Source: Laedolimicola sp934402125 (GTDB lineage Bacteria > Bacillota > Clostridia > Lachnospirales > Lachnospiraceae). Taken from it: a stretch of 64,000 nt of DNA. The notes beneath the pieces were generated by a model. The model made no database searches. It was not told where the DNA came from and was given only the letters and a program-made list of their open reading frames with translations. Below are positions 52,070 through 60,455 of this stretch, one piece after another. How positions within the stretch are numbered: position 1 is the first letter of the stretch; each line of letters begins with the position of its first letter. A program made the translations under genes and the position numbers. The DNA lies in the NCBI RefSeq assembly GCF_052065835.1, contig NZ_JBQHTG010000001.1, positions 372,001 through 436,000 of the forward strand, read 5' to 3'.

Positions 52070-53344
52070 TTACGCCCGGGCTTTTATCTCGTTGCTTGCG
52101 GTCACAGGCGTTCCCGTTCCCTCTACAACCTCTTTTGTAATCATGCAGTTGGTAATGTGATCGTCAGACGGAATCTCGTACATGGTATCCATCATGATAC
52201 CTTCCATAATGGAACGAAGTCCTCTGGCTCCTGTCTTCCGCTTTACTGTCTGCTCCGCGATGGCTTCGATAGCCTCCCGCTCAAAGGACAGCTTCACGCC
52301 GTCCAGCTCAAACAGCTTCTTATACTGCTTTACGATGGAATTTTTCGGCTCCACCAGAATCCGCACCATATCTTCCTTGGTCAGGGCGTCCAGGGCTACC
52401 GTCACCGGCAGACGACCCACGAACTCCGGAATCATACCGAACTTCACCAGATCCTCCGGGAGCATCTCATGAAGCAGATGACCAATCTCATCATTTTCAT
52501 TGGGACGTCCCAGATATGCGCCAAAGCCCATGCTTCTGCGATCCATCCGGTGCTCGATGATCTTCTCCAGACCCTCGAAGGCTCCACCGCAGATAAACAG
52601 GATATTGGTGGTATCGATCTGAATCAGCTCCTGATGGGGATGCTTTCTGCCGCCCTGAGGCGGAACGGAAGCAACAGTTCCCTCCAGAATCTTCAGCAAT
52701 GCCTGCTGAACGCCCTCGCCGGACACATCCCGGGTAATGGACGGATTCTCGGATTTTCTGGTAATCTTGTCAATCTCATCGATATAGATAATGCCGTGCT
52801 CCGCACGCTCAATATCGTAATCCGCTGCCTGAATGATTTTCAGCAGAATGTTCTCCACATCCTCGCCCACATAACCGGCCTCTGTCAGAGAGGTGGCGTC
52901 CGCGATAGCAAACGGAACATTCAGAAGACGGGCCATGGTCTGCGCCAGCAGCGTCTTGCCGGATCCTGTGGGACCCAGCAGCAGAACGTTGCTTTTCTGC
53001 AGTTCCACGTCCGAGGTATCCTTCTTATCTTCCATCGCCAGAATCCGCTTGTAGTGATTGTAAACTGCCACGGAAAGTACCTTTTTCGCGTCCTCCTGAC
53101 CGATTACATACTCGTCAAGGACCGCTTTGATCTCCTTGGGCTTCAGCAGATTGATCTGCTCCCGCACTTCTTCCTGATCCTGTGCCTCGTCCTGCTCAAG
53201 CTCCTCCTCGATCAGTTCCGCGCACAGCTCCACGCACTCGTCGCAGATAAAGGTTCCGCTGGGTCCGGATATCATCTTTCGCACCTGGTCGCCTGTCTTT
53301 CCGCAGAAAGAACATCTCACCTTATCATCACTAATTCTAGCCAT
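52070..53344 (-). CDS. clpX: ATP-dependent Clp protease unfoldase ClpX
   Basis: AAA+ unfoldase of 424 residues that feeds substrates to ClpP. The N-terminal zinc domain has CSFCGKTGDQVRKM and CDECVELC; Walker A is LLLGPTGSGKTLLAQ, Walker B IIYIDEIDKI, and the ClpP-binding loop falls in the FGMIPEFVGRLP vicinity. Length normal. It lies 18 bases after clpP, in the order tig-clpP-clpX. Confidence 0.97.
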   Translation of the reverse strand: MARISDDKVRCSFCGKTGDQVRKMISGPSGTFICDECVELCAELIEEELEQDEAQDQEEVREQINLLKPKEIKAVLDEYVIGQEDAKKVLSVAVYNHYKRILAMEDKKDTSDVELQKSNVLLLGPTGSGKTLLAQTMARLLNVPFAIADATSLTEAGYVGEDVENILLKIIQAADYDIERAEHGIIYIDEIDKITRKSENPSITRDVSGEGVQQALLKILEGTVASVPPQGGRKHPHQELIQIDTTNILFICGGAFEGLEKIIEHRMDRRSMGFGAYLGRPNENDEIGHLLHEMLPEDLVKFGMIPEFVGRLPVTVALDALTKEDMVRILVEPKNSIVKQYKKLFELDGVKLSFEREAIEAIAEQTVKRKTGARGLRSIMEGIMMDTMYEIPSDDHITNCMITKEVVEGTGTPVTASNEIKARA

Positions 53345-53362
53345 TCAACAATTTCCTCTATA

Positions 53363-53956
53363 TTACTGTCTCTTTGTTACAATGCTGTCGATGAGGCCGT
53401 ATGCGACTGCTTCCTCCGCGCTCATATAATTGTCGCGCTCGGTGTCTGCCGCGATGACATCCAGCGGCTGTCCTGTGTTGGCTGCCAGAATCTCATTCAG
53501 CTTCTTCTTTGTCTTCAGAATATGATCCGCTACAATCTTGATGTCTGTAGCCTGGCCCTGTGCTCCGCCGGAGGGCTGGTGAATCATAATCTCCGCGTTG
53601 GGAAGCGCCATACGCTTACCCTTCGCTCCGCCTGCCAGAAGGAACGCTCCCATGCTGGCTGCCATTCCCATACAGATGGTGGACACGTCGCACTTGATAT
53701 ACTGCATGGTATCGTAGATCGCCATACCCGCGGTTACAGAACCACCCGGGCTGTTAATATACAGGCTGATATCCTTGTTCGGATCCTCAGACTCCAGAAA
53801 CAGGAGCTGGGACACGATCAGGCTTGCGGACACATCGGTTACTTCCTCCCCCAGAAAGATAATCCGGTCCTTGAGCAGGCGGGAATAGATATCATAGGAA
53901 CGCTCTCCCCGGCTGGTCTGCTCAATGACATAAGGTACCAAACTCATATTTGTCAT
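53363..53956 (-). CDS. clpP: ATP-dependent Clp protease proteolytic subunit ClpP
   Basis: Serine peptidase of 197 residues forming the barrel used by ClpX. Catalytic serine in CMGMAASMGAFLL, histidine in AEIMIHQPSGGAQGQA, aspartate further on in AADTERDNYMSAEEAV. ATG 53956 is chosen because AAAGGA is 10 bases before it; ATG 53947 (MSLVPYVIEQ) also fits. It follows tig by 17 bases. Confidence 0.96.
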   Translation of the reverse strand: MTNMSLVPYVIEQTSRGERSYDIYSRLLKDRIIFLGEEVTDVSASLIVSQLLFLESEDPNKDISLYINSPGGSVTAGMAIYDTMQYIKCDVSTICMGMAASMGAFLLAGGAKGKRMALPNAEIMIHQPSGGAQGQATDIKIVADHILKTKKKLNEILAANTGQPLDVIAADTERDNYMSAEEAVAYGLIDSIVTKRQ

Positions 53957-53973
53957 ATTCAATCAATCCTTTA

Positions 53974-55260
53974 TTATTTCTCTACTGCTGCGTCAGTGAT
54001 CAGTTCTACTGCCTTCTGAATAGCCAGATCCTCTCTTACGCCCTTCAGATCTTCCTCTGTGAACATCTCTTTCAGCTTCTCTGTCTCCATCTTGTACTGC
54101 TCAGCCATTCTGCCCAGCTCTGCGTCCAGCTCCTCGTCGGATGCGGTCAGGTTCTCTGCTGCTGCAACTGCCTCAAGCACCAGACGGCTCTGGATACGCT
54201 TCAGGGCCTGGGGTTTGGACTGCTCTACCATAGCCTGAACATTGCCGCCTGTGAACTGCAGGTACTGATCCATGCTGAGTCCCTGCATCTGCAGTCTCTG
54301 CGCGAACTCATCTACCATACGCTCTGCCTGTGTCTCAACCATAGCGTCCGGAACCTCCATGGTAGCGCCCTCGATGATCTTCTCGATGACAGCGTCCTCT
54401 TTCTTAGCTTTAGCCTCTGCTGCCTTCTTTTCCTCTACCTTCTTGCGGACGTCTGCCTTGTACTCCTCCAGAGTATCGAAATCAGATACGTCCTGAGCGA
54501 AATCATCATCCAGCTCCGGAAGCTCTTTTACCTTGATCTCCTTAACGGTGCACTTGAATACTGCCGGCTTTCCTGCCAGCTCCTTTGCATGGTACTCCTC
54601 CGGGAAGGTTACATCTACTTCTACTTCCTTACCGATCTCTGCGCCTACCAGCTTCTCCTCGAAGCCCGGGATAAATGCGCCGGAGCCGATGGTCAGCGGG
54701 TAATCGGTTCCCTTGCCGCCCTCGAATGCCTCTCCGTCAACGAAGCCCTCGAAATCAATCACGGTCATATCGCCGTCCTGAACTGCTCTGTCCTCTACGG
54801 AGATGGTTCTGGAGTTTGCCTCGCGCTCCTTGTCGATCTCTGCGTTTACTTCCTCATCGGTCGCTGCAGTATCTGCCTTCTCTACCTCGATGCCCTTGTA
54901 CTGGCCCAGGGTAACCTCCGGCTTTACAGCTACTTCTGCTGTGAAGATGAAGGACTTGCCCTTCTCCAGCTGTACGATATCTACGGTCGGACGGGATACG
55001 ATCTCAAGCTCGCACTCGTCTGCTGCCTGCGGATATGCCTTCTGGATCAGCGCGTTTGCAGCGTCATCGTAAAATACTTCCGGTCCGTACATCTTCTCGA
55101 TCATCTGGCGCGGAACCTTGCCCTTACGGAAGCCCGGAACAGAAATCTGCTTTCTATTCTTCAGGTAAGCGTTCTGGAGCGCTGTCTCTACTTCCTCTGC
55201 AGCTACCTCTACAGTCAGCTTTGCCATGTTCTTCTCTAATTTTTCAACCTGTAAACTCAT
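53974..55260 (-). CDS. tig: Trigger factor, ribosome-bound chaperone
   Basis: Chaperone of 428 residues that binds the ribosome exit tunnel. N-terminal ribosome-binding domain with SVPGFRKGKVPRQMIEKMYG, central FKBP-type domain with VQDGDMTVIDFEGFVDGEAFEGG and IPGFEEKLVGAEIG, and a long helical C-terminal arm (about 230-428). The ribosome-binding GFRKGKVPR motif is clear. It leads the tig-clpP-clpX run; a hairpin sits just before its ribosome site. Confidence 0.96.
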   Translation of the reverse strand: MSLQVEKLEKNMAKLTVEVAAEEVETALQNAYLKNRKQISVPGFRKGKVPRQMIEKMYGPEVFYDDAANALIQKAYPQAADECELEIVSRPTVDIVQLEKGKSFIFTAEVAVKPEVTLGQYKGIEVEKADTAATDEEVNAEIDKEREANSRTISVEDRAVQDGDMTVIDFEGFVDGEAFEGGKGTDYPLTIGSGAFIPGFEEKLVGAEIGKEVEVDVTFPEEYHAKELAGKPAVFKCTVKEIKVKELPELDDDFAQDVSDFDTLEEYKADVRKKVEEKKAAEAKAKKEDAVIEKIIEGATMEVPDAMVETQAERMVDEFAQRLQMQGLSMDQYLQFTGGNVQAMVEQSKPQALKRIQSRLVLEAVAAAENLTASDEELDAELGRMAEQYKMETEKLKEMFTEEDLKGVREDLAIQKAVELITDAAVEK

Positions 55261-55281
55261 GTTCTATTTTCCTCCTTAAGT

Positions 55282-55304
55282 GTGGGGCGCGCGGCGCCTT
55301 CCAC
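55282..55304 (-). promoter_or_regulatory. GC-rich leader hairpin just before the tig ribosome site
   Basis: On the minus strand GTGG-AA-GGCGC pairs with GCGCC-CCAC around CGC, and AAGGAGG of tig (55277-55271) begins 4 bases later. No T-tract follows, so it is not a terminator. It could be an RNA stability or translation-control element. Confidence 0.5.
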
Positions 55305-55347
55305 AAATTCTCTGCGTATATGTTTACATACTTACAGTCATTTTAAT

Positions 55348-55377
55348 AGTATAGCATGGGTTTCCCCGAAAAATCAA
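55348..55377 (-). promoter_or_regulatory. Probable tig promoter
   Basis: On the minus strand, TTGATT (55377-55372), 18 bases, TATACT (55353-55348). Confidence 0.6.
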
Positions 55378-55437
55378 GTGTTTTGGCCTAATTTACGCGG
55401 CTCCATTCCGCGTTTTTTATCAGCTTACGCAGAAAAA

Positions 55438-55481
55438 CCCCCGGCGGGCTCTCTGCTTTGGCACAGAGTTCCCGCCGGGGG
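55438..55481 (-). terminator. Terminator of the SASP gene
   Basis: On the minus strand CCCCCGGCGGGA and its mate CCCGCCGGGGG pair with a 22-base loop, then TTTTT. A T-tract is also present in the other direction. Confidence 0.85.
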
Positions 55482-55496
55482 CTGTTTTTCTTTTCC

Positions 55497-55712
55497 TTAT
55501 CTGCCGCTCATCTGCTCTTCCTGCTTCTTGATCATTTTTCTGACCATTTCGCCGCCGATGGAGCCGGCCTGGGCGCTTGTCAGGTCGCCGTTATAGCCCT
55601 CCTTTAAGGGGACGCCCAGCTCGCTGGCTACTTCTTCCTTGAAGCGGCTCATCGCTGCTTTGGCTTCGGGGACTGCCATCTGATTCTGGCTTCCGCTGTT
55701 CTTCTGTGTCAT
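55497..55712 (-). CDS. Alpha/beta-type small acid-soluble spore protein
   Basis: Spore DNA-binding protein of 71 residues. The family signature is clear: AVPEAKAAMSRFKEEVASEL and YNGDLTSAQAGSIGGEMVRK, where the germination protease usually cuts within the first block. ATG 55712 follows GGAGGTGATAAC. It would coat spore DNA and protect it. It should be expressed from a forespore sigma-G promoter, but no convincing one was identified by eye. Confidence 0.93.
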   Translation of the reverse strand: MTQKNSGSQNQMAVPEAKAAMSRFKEEVASELGVPLKEGYNGDLTSAQAGSIGGEMVRKMIKKQEEQMSGR

Positions 55713-55785
55713 GTTATCACCTCCATGATGGTAGTGTGGCACGGCGGGACGGCGGATATGCTGGAAGTTTTTTCATAAGACGGAC

Positions 55786-55879
55786 GGTTCCGGCAGACGG
55801 CTGTGCCAGAAATTTCCCACGCTCGGGCGCAAATAGGCCCTCCTTAGGAAAGTTTCTGGCACAGCCGTCTGCCGGAACC
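55786..55879. repeat. Long hairpin E: near-perfect 30-bp stem
   Basis: GGTTCCGGCAGACGGCTGTG (55786-55805) and the following CCAGAAA pair perfectly with the mirror arm ending at 55879; AATTTCC faces GGAAAGTT. The loop is about 30 bases. No T-tract flanks either side. Its inner core TAGGAAAGTTT also occurs in hairpin D (37309-37391). It lies between the SASP and DJ-1 genes, both on the minus strand. Confidence 0.85.
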
Positions 55880-55890
55880 TGTTCTTCATC

Positions 55891-56442
55891 TTACACTTCG
55901 TACACGATACTCTTCGCGATCTCGTCCGCCTTCTCCTGGCCGTAGAGCTGGGCGATCAGGCTCAGGGCGAAAGGAATAGCAGTTCCGACGCCGCGGCTGG
56001 TGGTGATGACGCCGTCGGTAACAACCGGGGCGGTCTCGCAGATGGCTCCGGTAAGTCCATCCTCACAGCTGGGATAGCAGGTGGCCTTCTTGCCATTCAG
56101 CAGTCCTGTGTGGCCCAGGACTGTGGGCGCGGCGCAGATAGCTGCCAGTCTTCTGCCTTTGGCATAATGCTCCTTCAGAAGCTCCATCAGCGGTTCGCAG
56201 GCTTTCAGATTCAGAGTACCGGGCATACCACCGGGCAGCACCAGAAGATCCATCTCTGTAAAATCCATTTCCGCAAAGAGACAGTCTGCGGTGATAACAA
56301 TGCCGTGGCTTCCGGTCACTTCTTTTTTATCGCCGATGGATACCAGGGTAACCTCCGCTCCGGCTCTGCGCAGCAGATCCGCCGGTGTCAGCGCCTCTAC
56401 TTCCTCGAATCCCTCTGCCAAAAATATACTTACTTTTTTCAT
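55891..56442 (-). CDS. DJ-1/PfpI family protein
   Basis: Cytoplasmic protein of 183 residues. The nucleophile-elbow cysteine is in RRLAAICAAPTVLG, with the glutamate in FLAEGFEEVEALTPADLLRR. These are typical of the DJ-1 branch, which includes stress-response proteins and ThiJ-like proteins. The exact activity (glyoxalase, deglycase, chaperone) cannot be inferred. ATG 56442. Confidence 0.9.
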   Translation of the reverse strand: MKKVSIFLAEGFEEVEALTPADLLRRAGAEVTLVSIGDKKEVTGSHGIVITADCLFAEMDFTEMDLLVLPGGMPGTLNLKACEPLMELLKEHYAKGRRLAAICAAPTVLGHTGLLNGKKATCYPSCEDGLTGAICETAPVVTDGVITTSRGVGTAIPFALSLIAQLYGQEKADEIAKSIVYEV

Positions 56443-56594
56443 TTTTTCCGACTCCTTCCGTATTCTGTCAGTTCTTCGTTTCTGTTTCTGAATCGACTTA
56501 TTTTCTTCGGTTATTATAACAAATTTTCATTGAATTTTCTATACCTATGTGCTACTGTCCTTTTATCCTATCAATTGCTTACGGAGGTTTATTC

Positions 56595-57044
56595 ATGGAA
56601 ATCGAACGAAAATTTTTAATTCCCAGGCTGCCGGAAAACCTGGCTTCCTATCCGAGCAGATTGCTGGAGCAGGCCTATCTGTGTACGGAGCCTGTGGTCC
56701 GGGTACGGCGCAGCGACGATTCTTATATTCTCACTTACAAATCCAAAGGACTTATGAGCCGCGAGGAATACAATCTGCCCCTGACCGCGGAAAGCTACGC
56801 TCATCTGAAGGCCAAGGCCGATGGAAATATTATTTCCAAAAAACGTTATCTGATTCCGTTGCCCGACGGACTTACCATTGAGCTTGATGTCTTCGCGGCG
56901 CCTTTTGACGGACTGTGGCTGGCAGAGGTGGAATTCGAATCCGAAGAGCAGGCCAACACGTTTACACCGCCGGAATGGTTCGGAGAAGAGGTTACCTGGT
57001 CTTCCGCATACCATAACAGTACGCTCAGTCAGAAAAAGTTCTGA
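56595..57044 (+). CDS. CYTH-domain protein (triphosphate tunnel family)
   Basis: Cytoplasmic protein of 149 residues. It starts MEIERKFLI, with the E-x-E-x-K motif of the CYTH family, followed by VVRVRRSDDSYILTYKSKG and IELDVFAAPFDGLWLAEVEFES. The alternating Glu/Lys/Arg residues line the tunnel that binds triphosphates or other anionic ligands. ATG 56595 follows ACGGAGG. Substrate unknown. Confidence 0.9.
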   Translation: MEIERKFLIPRLPENLASYPSRLLEQAYLCTEPVVRVRRSDDSYILTYKSKGLMSREEYNLPLTAESYAHLKAKADGNIISKKRYLIPLPDGLTIELDVFAAPFDGLWLAEVEFESEEQANTFTPPEWFGEEVTWSSAYHNSTLSQKKF

Positions 57045-57128
57045 TATCCTATATGGTCACCGCTTGATGACGGATTATTTGGTCTTGCGCTGCGTTTTGT
57101 GACATTGCGCATATATCAATCCGCAAAC

Positions 57129-57137
57129 TGGTATAAT
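57129..57137 (+). promoter_or_regulatory. Extended -10 promoter of the XRE gene
   Basis: TGG immediately before TATAAT at 57132-57137, i.e. an extended -10, about 31 bases before ATG 57168. No good -35 at the expected distance. Confidence 0.65.
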
Positions 57138-57167
57138 AATGCCATCTTTTCGGAAGGAGAATGCGTG

Positions 57168-57572
57168 ATGTCCGGTTCCTATCTGGCTGCTAATCTTCGC
57201 AGTCTACGCGAAGCCAGAAACTATTCGCAGAAATACATCAGTGAACAGCTTCATATTGCACGGCAAACCTACACGGTCTACGAGAGCGGCAAGCGCGTTC
57301 CCGATATCGGACTAATCTGTATGCTGGCAGATATCTATGACGTCTCCCTGGATCAGCTGGTGCTGACGGATCTGTCCGCCCACTCTGATATCATTGCCGA
57401 TGGGGGAAGCGCCCGGCACTATGCAGCTGTACCCAATAAAAGCCTGATTCCCTTAAGCGGAGCCAACGCCAAGTCCGTTATGGATTTCTTAAACTTTCCT
57501 GAGAAGGAACAGTTGGAGACACGGGAATTTATCCGGTTTAAAAAGTATTTGCTGTCGAAGGAGCAGAAATAA
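57168..57572 (+). CDS. XRE-family helix-turn-helix regulator
   Basis: DNA-binding protein of 134 residues. The N-terminal HTH_3 domain reads LAANLRSLREARNYSQKYIS, EQLHIARQTYTVYESGKRVP and DIGLICMLADIYDVSLDQLV. The C-terminal half has no recognised domain. ATG 57168 follows AAGGAG. It is a single gene; targets are unknown. Confidence 0.9.
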   Translation: MSGSYLAANLRSLREARNYSQKYISEQLHIARQTYTVYESGKRVPDIGLICMLADIYDVSLDQLVLTDLSAHSDIIADGGSARHYAAVPNKSLIPLSGANAKSVMDFLNFPEKEQLETREFIRFKKYLLSKEQK

Positions 57573-57590
57573 CTGTATGTATTAAAAATA

Positions 57591-57627
57591 GCAAGGGTTG
57601 TCCACATTATTTTGTGACAACCCTTGC
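57591..57627. terminator. Bidirectional terminator, XRE gene / pyrC
   Basis: GCAAGGGTTGT (57591-57601) pairs with ACAACCCTTGC (57617-57627) around a 15-base loop, with T/A-rich flanks. Confidence 0.82.
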
Positions 57628-57641
57628 TTCATTCTTATGAC

Positions 57642-58907
57642 TTACAATTTGTATACTATCTTTCCGTCACAGATGGTGTAATGCACCCGTCCGGTCAGGG
57701 TCCAGCCCTCAAAAGGCGTATTGACTGCTTTGGACCGGAAGTCTTCCGCCTTCCACTCCTCATTTTCATCAAAAATCACCAGATCCGCAGGCGCGCCTTC
57801 GGCAATGCCCGGGAAGGGCAGATGATACAATGCCGCCGGATTCTGACTCATTTTCCGCATCAGCTCCATGAGTGTCAGATGACCTGGCTTCACAAGCTTC
57901 GTGATACTAAGGGCCAGAGAGGTTTCCAGGCCGATGATACCGCTGGGCGCTTCCGTCAGGGGTTTGTTCTTCTCGTCCATACTATGAGGGGCGTGGTCGG
58001 TGGCAATCATATCGATGGTGCCGTCCTTCAGGCCTTCGATGACGGCCTGCCGGTCTGCTTCCGTCCGAAGGGGCGGATTCATCTTCGCCAGTGTGCCATA
58101 GCTAAGCACCGCTTCGTCCGTCAGTGTGAAATGATGGGGCGCTGCCTCGGCTGTCACATGGGAACCGCGCTTCTTGGACGCGCGCACAGCTTCTACCGCT
58201 CCGGCTGTACTGATGTGCTGGATATTGACGCTGGCTCCGGTCTCCTCCGCCAGACGGCAATCCCGCTCCACCATGGTAATCTCCGCTTCCGCCGGGGAAC
58301 CTCCGATTCCAAGCTTCTCCGAGACCGGCCCGCGGTTGATTCCATTATTGGCAATCAGCTTCGGATCCTCCTCATGAAGGCTTACCGGGACCTGCAGCTC
58401 CTCTGCTTTCCGAAGCGCCGCCTTTAAAACTGCTTCGTCCAGAATTGGAATCCCGTCGTCGGTAAAGCCTGCCGCTCCCGCTGCCCGTAAGCCGTCCATA
58501 TCTACCAGCTCTTTTCCCTGCATTCCTTTGGTGACACAGACGCAGGAAAGCACATGGATCCCGGTCTTTCGTCCCTGCTCCAGGACATAGGACAGGACTT
58601 CCGCGTTATCCACCACCGGTCTGGTATTGGCCATGCAGATCACGGTCGTAAAACCGCCTGCCGCCGCTGCAGTCGCTCCGGTTTGGATATCTTCTTTATA
58701 GGTAAGACCCGGATCGCGGAAATGGACATGCACATCCACCAGTCCGGGCGCAACTACCATTCCTGCCGCGTCTATAATCTCTTCGCAGCCTTCCAGAGCA
58801 AGCTTCGCCCCTATCGCTTTGACTGTTCCTTTTTCCAGAATCAAATCTCCGGTAAATTCTCTGCCGCTTACCGGGTCCAGAATTCTTCCTCCGCGAATTC
58901 CTATCAT
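57642..58907 (-). CDS. pyrC: Dihydroorotase
   Basis: Zinc amidohydrolase of 421 residues closing carbamoyl-aspartate to dihydroorotate in pyrimidine synthesis. Metal ligands: H-x-H in GLVDVHVHFRDPGL, KED region, H in VSLHEEDP, H in VNIQHISTAG, and D in MIATDHAPHSMDEK. It is of the long type-I class (about 420 residues). Its start follows a binding-protein gene by one base, so they form an unusual operon. Confidence 0.95.
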   Translation of the reverse strand: MIGIRGGRILDPVSGREFTGDLILEKGTVKAIGAKLALEGCEEIIDAAGMVVAPGLVDVHVHFRDPGLTYKEDIQTGATAAAAGGFTTVICMANTRPVVDNAEVLSYVLEQGRKTGIHVLSCVCVTKGMQGKELVDMDGLRAAGAAGFTDDGIPILDEAVLKAALRKAEELQVPVSLHEEDPKLIANNGINRGPVSEKLGIGGSPAEAEITMVERDCRLAEETGASVNIQHISTAGAVEAVRASKKRGSHVTAEAAPHHFTLTDEAVLSYGTLAKMNPPLRTEADRQAVIEGLKDGTIDMIATDHAPHSMDEKNKPLTEAPSGIIGLETSLALSITKLVKPGHLTLMELMRKMSQNPAALYHLPFPGIAEGAPADLVIFDENEEWKAEDFRSKAVNTPFEGWTLTGRVHYTICDGKIVYKL

Positions 58908-58908
58908 A

Positions 58909-60315
58909 CTATTCTTCCTCTTTCTCTGTCAGCGTCTTGTCGGCGTATTCCGTAAAGCTGTTCGTCGCTTCCTTAACACTGTACTGATCGTCAAGAATCT
59001 CTGTTTCCATCTGATACCAGTATACCCGCATTTTTTCAAAGCCCTTGACAGACTGGTAATAGGTGCCGCTATAGGGCATCAGCGCCTCATACAGCAGCGC
59101 TTCCTCATTTCCGTCATAGACGTCGCCCATGGAAGTCCGTACCGGAAACGCGCCGCTTCGTACTACATTTTCCTTTGCCACAGATTCGTCGTTGCACAGG
59201 AAATCAATCAGGTAACGGGAAGCCTGTTCCTTGGCCTCGTCCGCGGTCTGAAAAATACAAAAGCCGTTCAGCATATATTCCAGCGACGGGGTTCCGTCCT
59301 CCGACGGATAGGGCATAACTACCACATCTACGCCGTTCTCCTCCAGAGCCGCCGCATTGCTGATGGCCTGGGGCAGGCTCCACAGCAGACAGTAGGAATT
59401 GTTGCCTGTCACAAATTCTTCCACGGCGTCCGCACCGGAGGAATCTGTACCGTTCAGCATCCAACCCTTGCTGATCCATTCCTTTATCTTGGAAAATGCC
59501 TTCTGATTGGCGTCGCTGTTCATGGTGTAGGCGCTCTTATCTTCCTTCATCAGACTTCCGTCGTAGAGGTTGGTAACGAAAGAACGGGTCGCGTAATCTC
59601 CCGCGATACCGGAGCAGTACAGCATTCCGGCATTGAAGCCGGAGGCGTTCAGCTTCTCCAGCACCTGTTCAAAGGCTTCTGTAGTCCAGGTGCAGGCTCC
59701 CTCCCGGTTCATCAGCTCCATGGCGCCGGATCCCTCCAGCATTTCTCGGTTGAAGGCCATGACATAATTGGATCCGCTCAAAGGATACATGACGCAGGTA
59801 TCTCCCACGCTGCAGGCACTTAAGATTCCCTCGCTGACCAGATCGGATTTCACCTCATCGGTAAACAGATCGCTGATATCCGACAGCATGCCCTTTTTCG
59901 CATAACCGCTGATTCTGCCCGGCCCGTCCAGCAGGACGTTGGGAAGCTCTCCGCCTTCGGCCTTAATCTGTTCCTCTACCAGGTTCGGACCGTCGGTATA
60001 GTCCAGAAGCTTCAGTTCTACTTTTATGTTCGGATATTTTTCATTGAATTTCTGAATCAGGGTCTGCTCGTAGGTGCCGTCGGCCTGGCCCTCGTCCTGG
60101 ACAAATACCGGATAGGTCCACCAGGATATGCTGGCTTCCAGATCGGAGACAACTTTCGCCGGCGTCTCCGCCTCGGCTGTATCTTCGGTCTCTTCCACTA
60201 CGTCTGCTATATCGATATCCTCATTTTTTGCGTCCTTTTTACCCTGGCATCCTGCCGCGGATACTGCCATGAGTCCTGCCGCTGTGAGAGCTGTAATTTT
60301 TTTCCAGTTTATCAT
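58909..60315 (-). CDS. Extracellular solute-binding lipoprotein (ABC type)
   Basis: Exported lipoprotein of 468 residues. Signal MINWKKITALTAAGLMAVSA, lipobox SAAGC with C23, then an acidic spacer and a two-lobe binding protein with FNEKYPNIKVELKLLDYTDG, typical of family 1 (sugar/glycerol-phosphate) binding proteins. No permease or ATPase genes adjoin it. ATG 60315 follows AGGAGGAG. It lies directly upstream of pyrC on the same strand, one base apart. Confidence 0.87.
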   Translation of the reverse strand: MINWKKITALTAAGLMAVSAAGCQGKKDAKNEDIDIADVVEETEDTAEAETPAKVVSDLEASISWWTYPVFVQDEGQADGTYEQTLIQKFNEKYPNIKVELKLLDYTDGPNLVEEQIKAEGGELPNVLLDGPGRISGYAKKGMLSDISDLFTDEVKSDLVSEGILSACSVGDTCVMYPLSGSNYVMAFNREMLEGSGAMELMNREGACTWTTEAFEQVLEKLNASGFNAGMLYCSGIAGDYATRSFVTNLYDGSLMKEDKSAYTMNSDANQKAFSKIKEWISKGWMLNGTDSSGADAVEEFVTGNNSYCLLWSLPQAISNAAALEENGVDVVVMPYPSEDGTPSLEYMLNGFCIFQTADEAKEQASRYLIDFLCNDESVAKENVVRSGAFPVRTSMGDVYDGNEEALLYEALMPYSGTYYQSVKGFEKMRVYWYQMETEILDDQYSVKEATNSFTEYADKTLTEKEEE

Positions 60316-60340
60316 GTTGTAAACTCCTCCTAACCTGTTT

Positions 60341-60369
60341 ACTATAGCACAGATGGCAGAGGGGCACAA
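60341..60369 (-). promoter_or_regulatory. Promoter of the binding protein-pyrC operon
   Basis: On the minus strand, TTGTGC (60369-60364), 17 bases, TATAGT (60346-60341). Confidence 0.65.
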
Positions 60370-60417
60370 GGGAAAATCCTGGGAAACGGACGAAGTAAGG
60401 AAAAGAAGATAGATACC

Positions 60418-60455
60418 AAAAGCCCGCGGTCTTCTTGCGTCTATCGTCTGTCTTA
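60418..60455 (-). terminator. Probable terminator of dapF-dapL
   Basis: On the minus strand GATAGA pairs with TCTATC across an inner GAAG...CTTT stem, then TTCTTTTCC. It overlaps the dapL stop. The pairing is interrupted, so this is moderate. Confidence 0.45.

Noticed and set aside
52157..54019. Plus-strand frame of 620 codons across clpX and clpP
   Set aside because: Spans two convincing genes on the other strand and has no domain.
53950..55239. Plus-strand frame of 429 codons opposite tig
   Set aside because: Leu/Cys-rich artefact of the reverse strand of an acidic, Lys/Glu-rich coding region.
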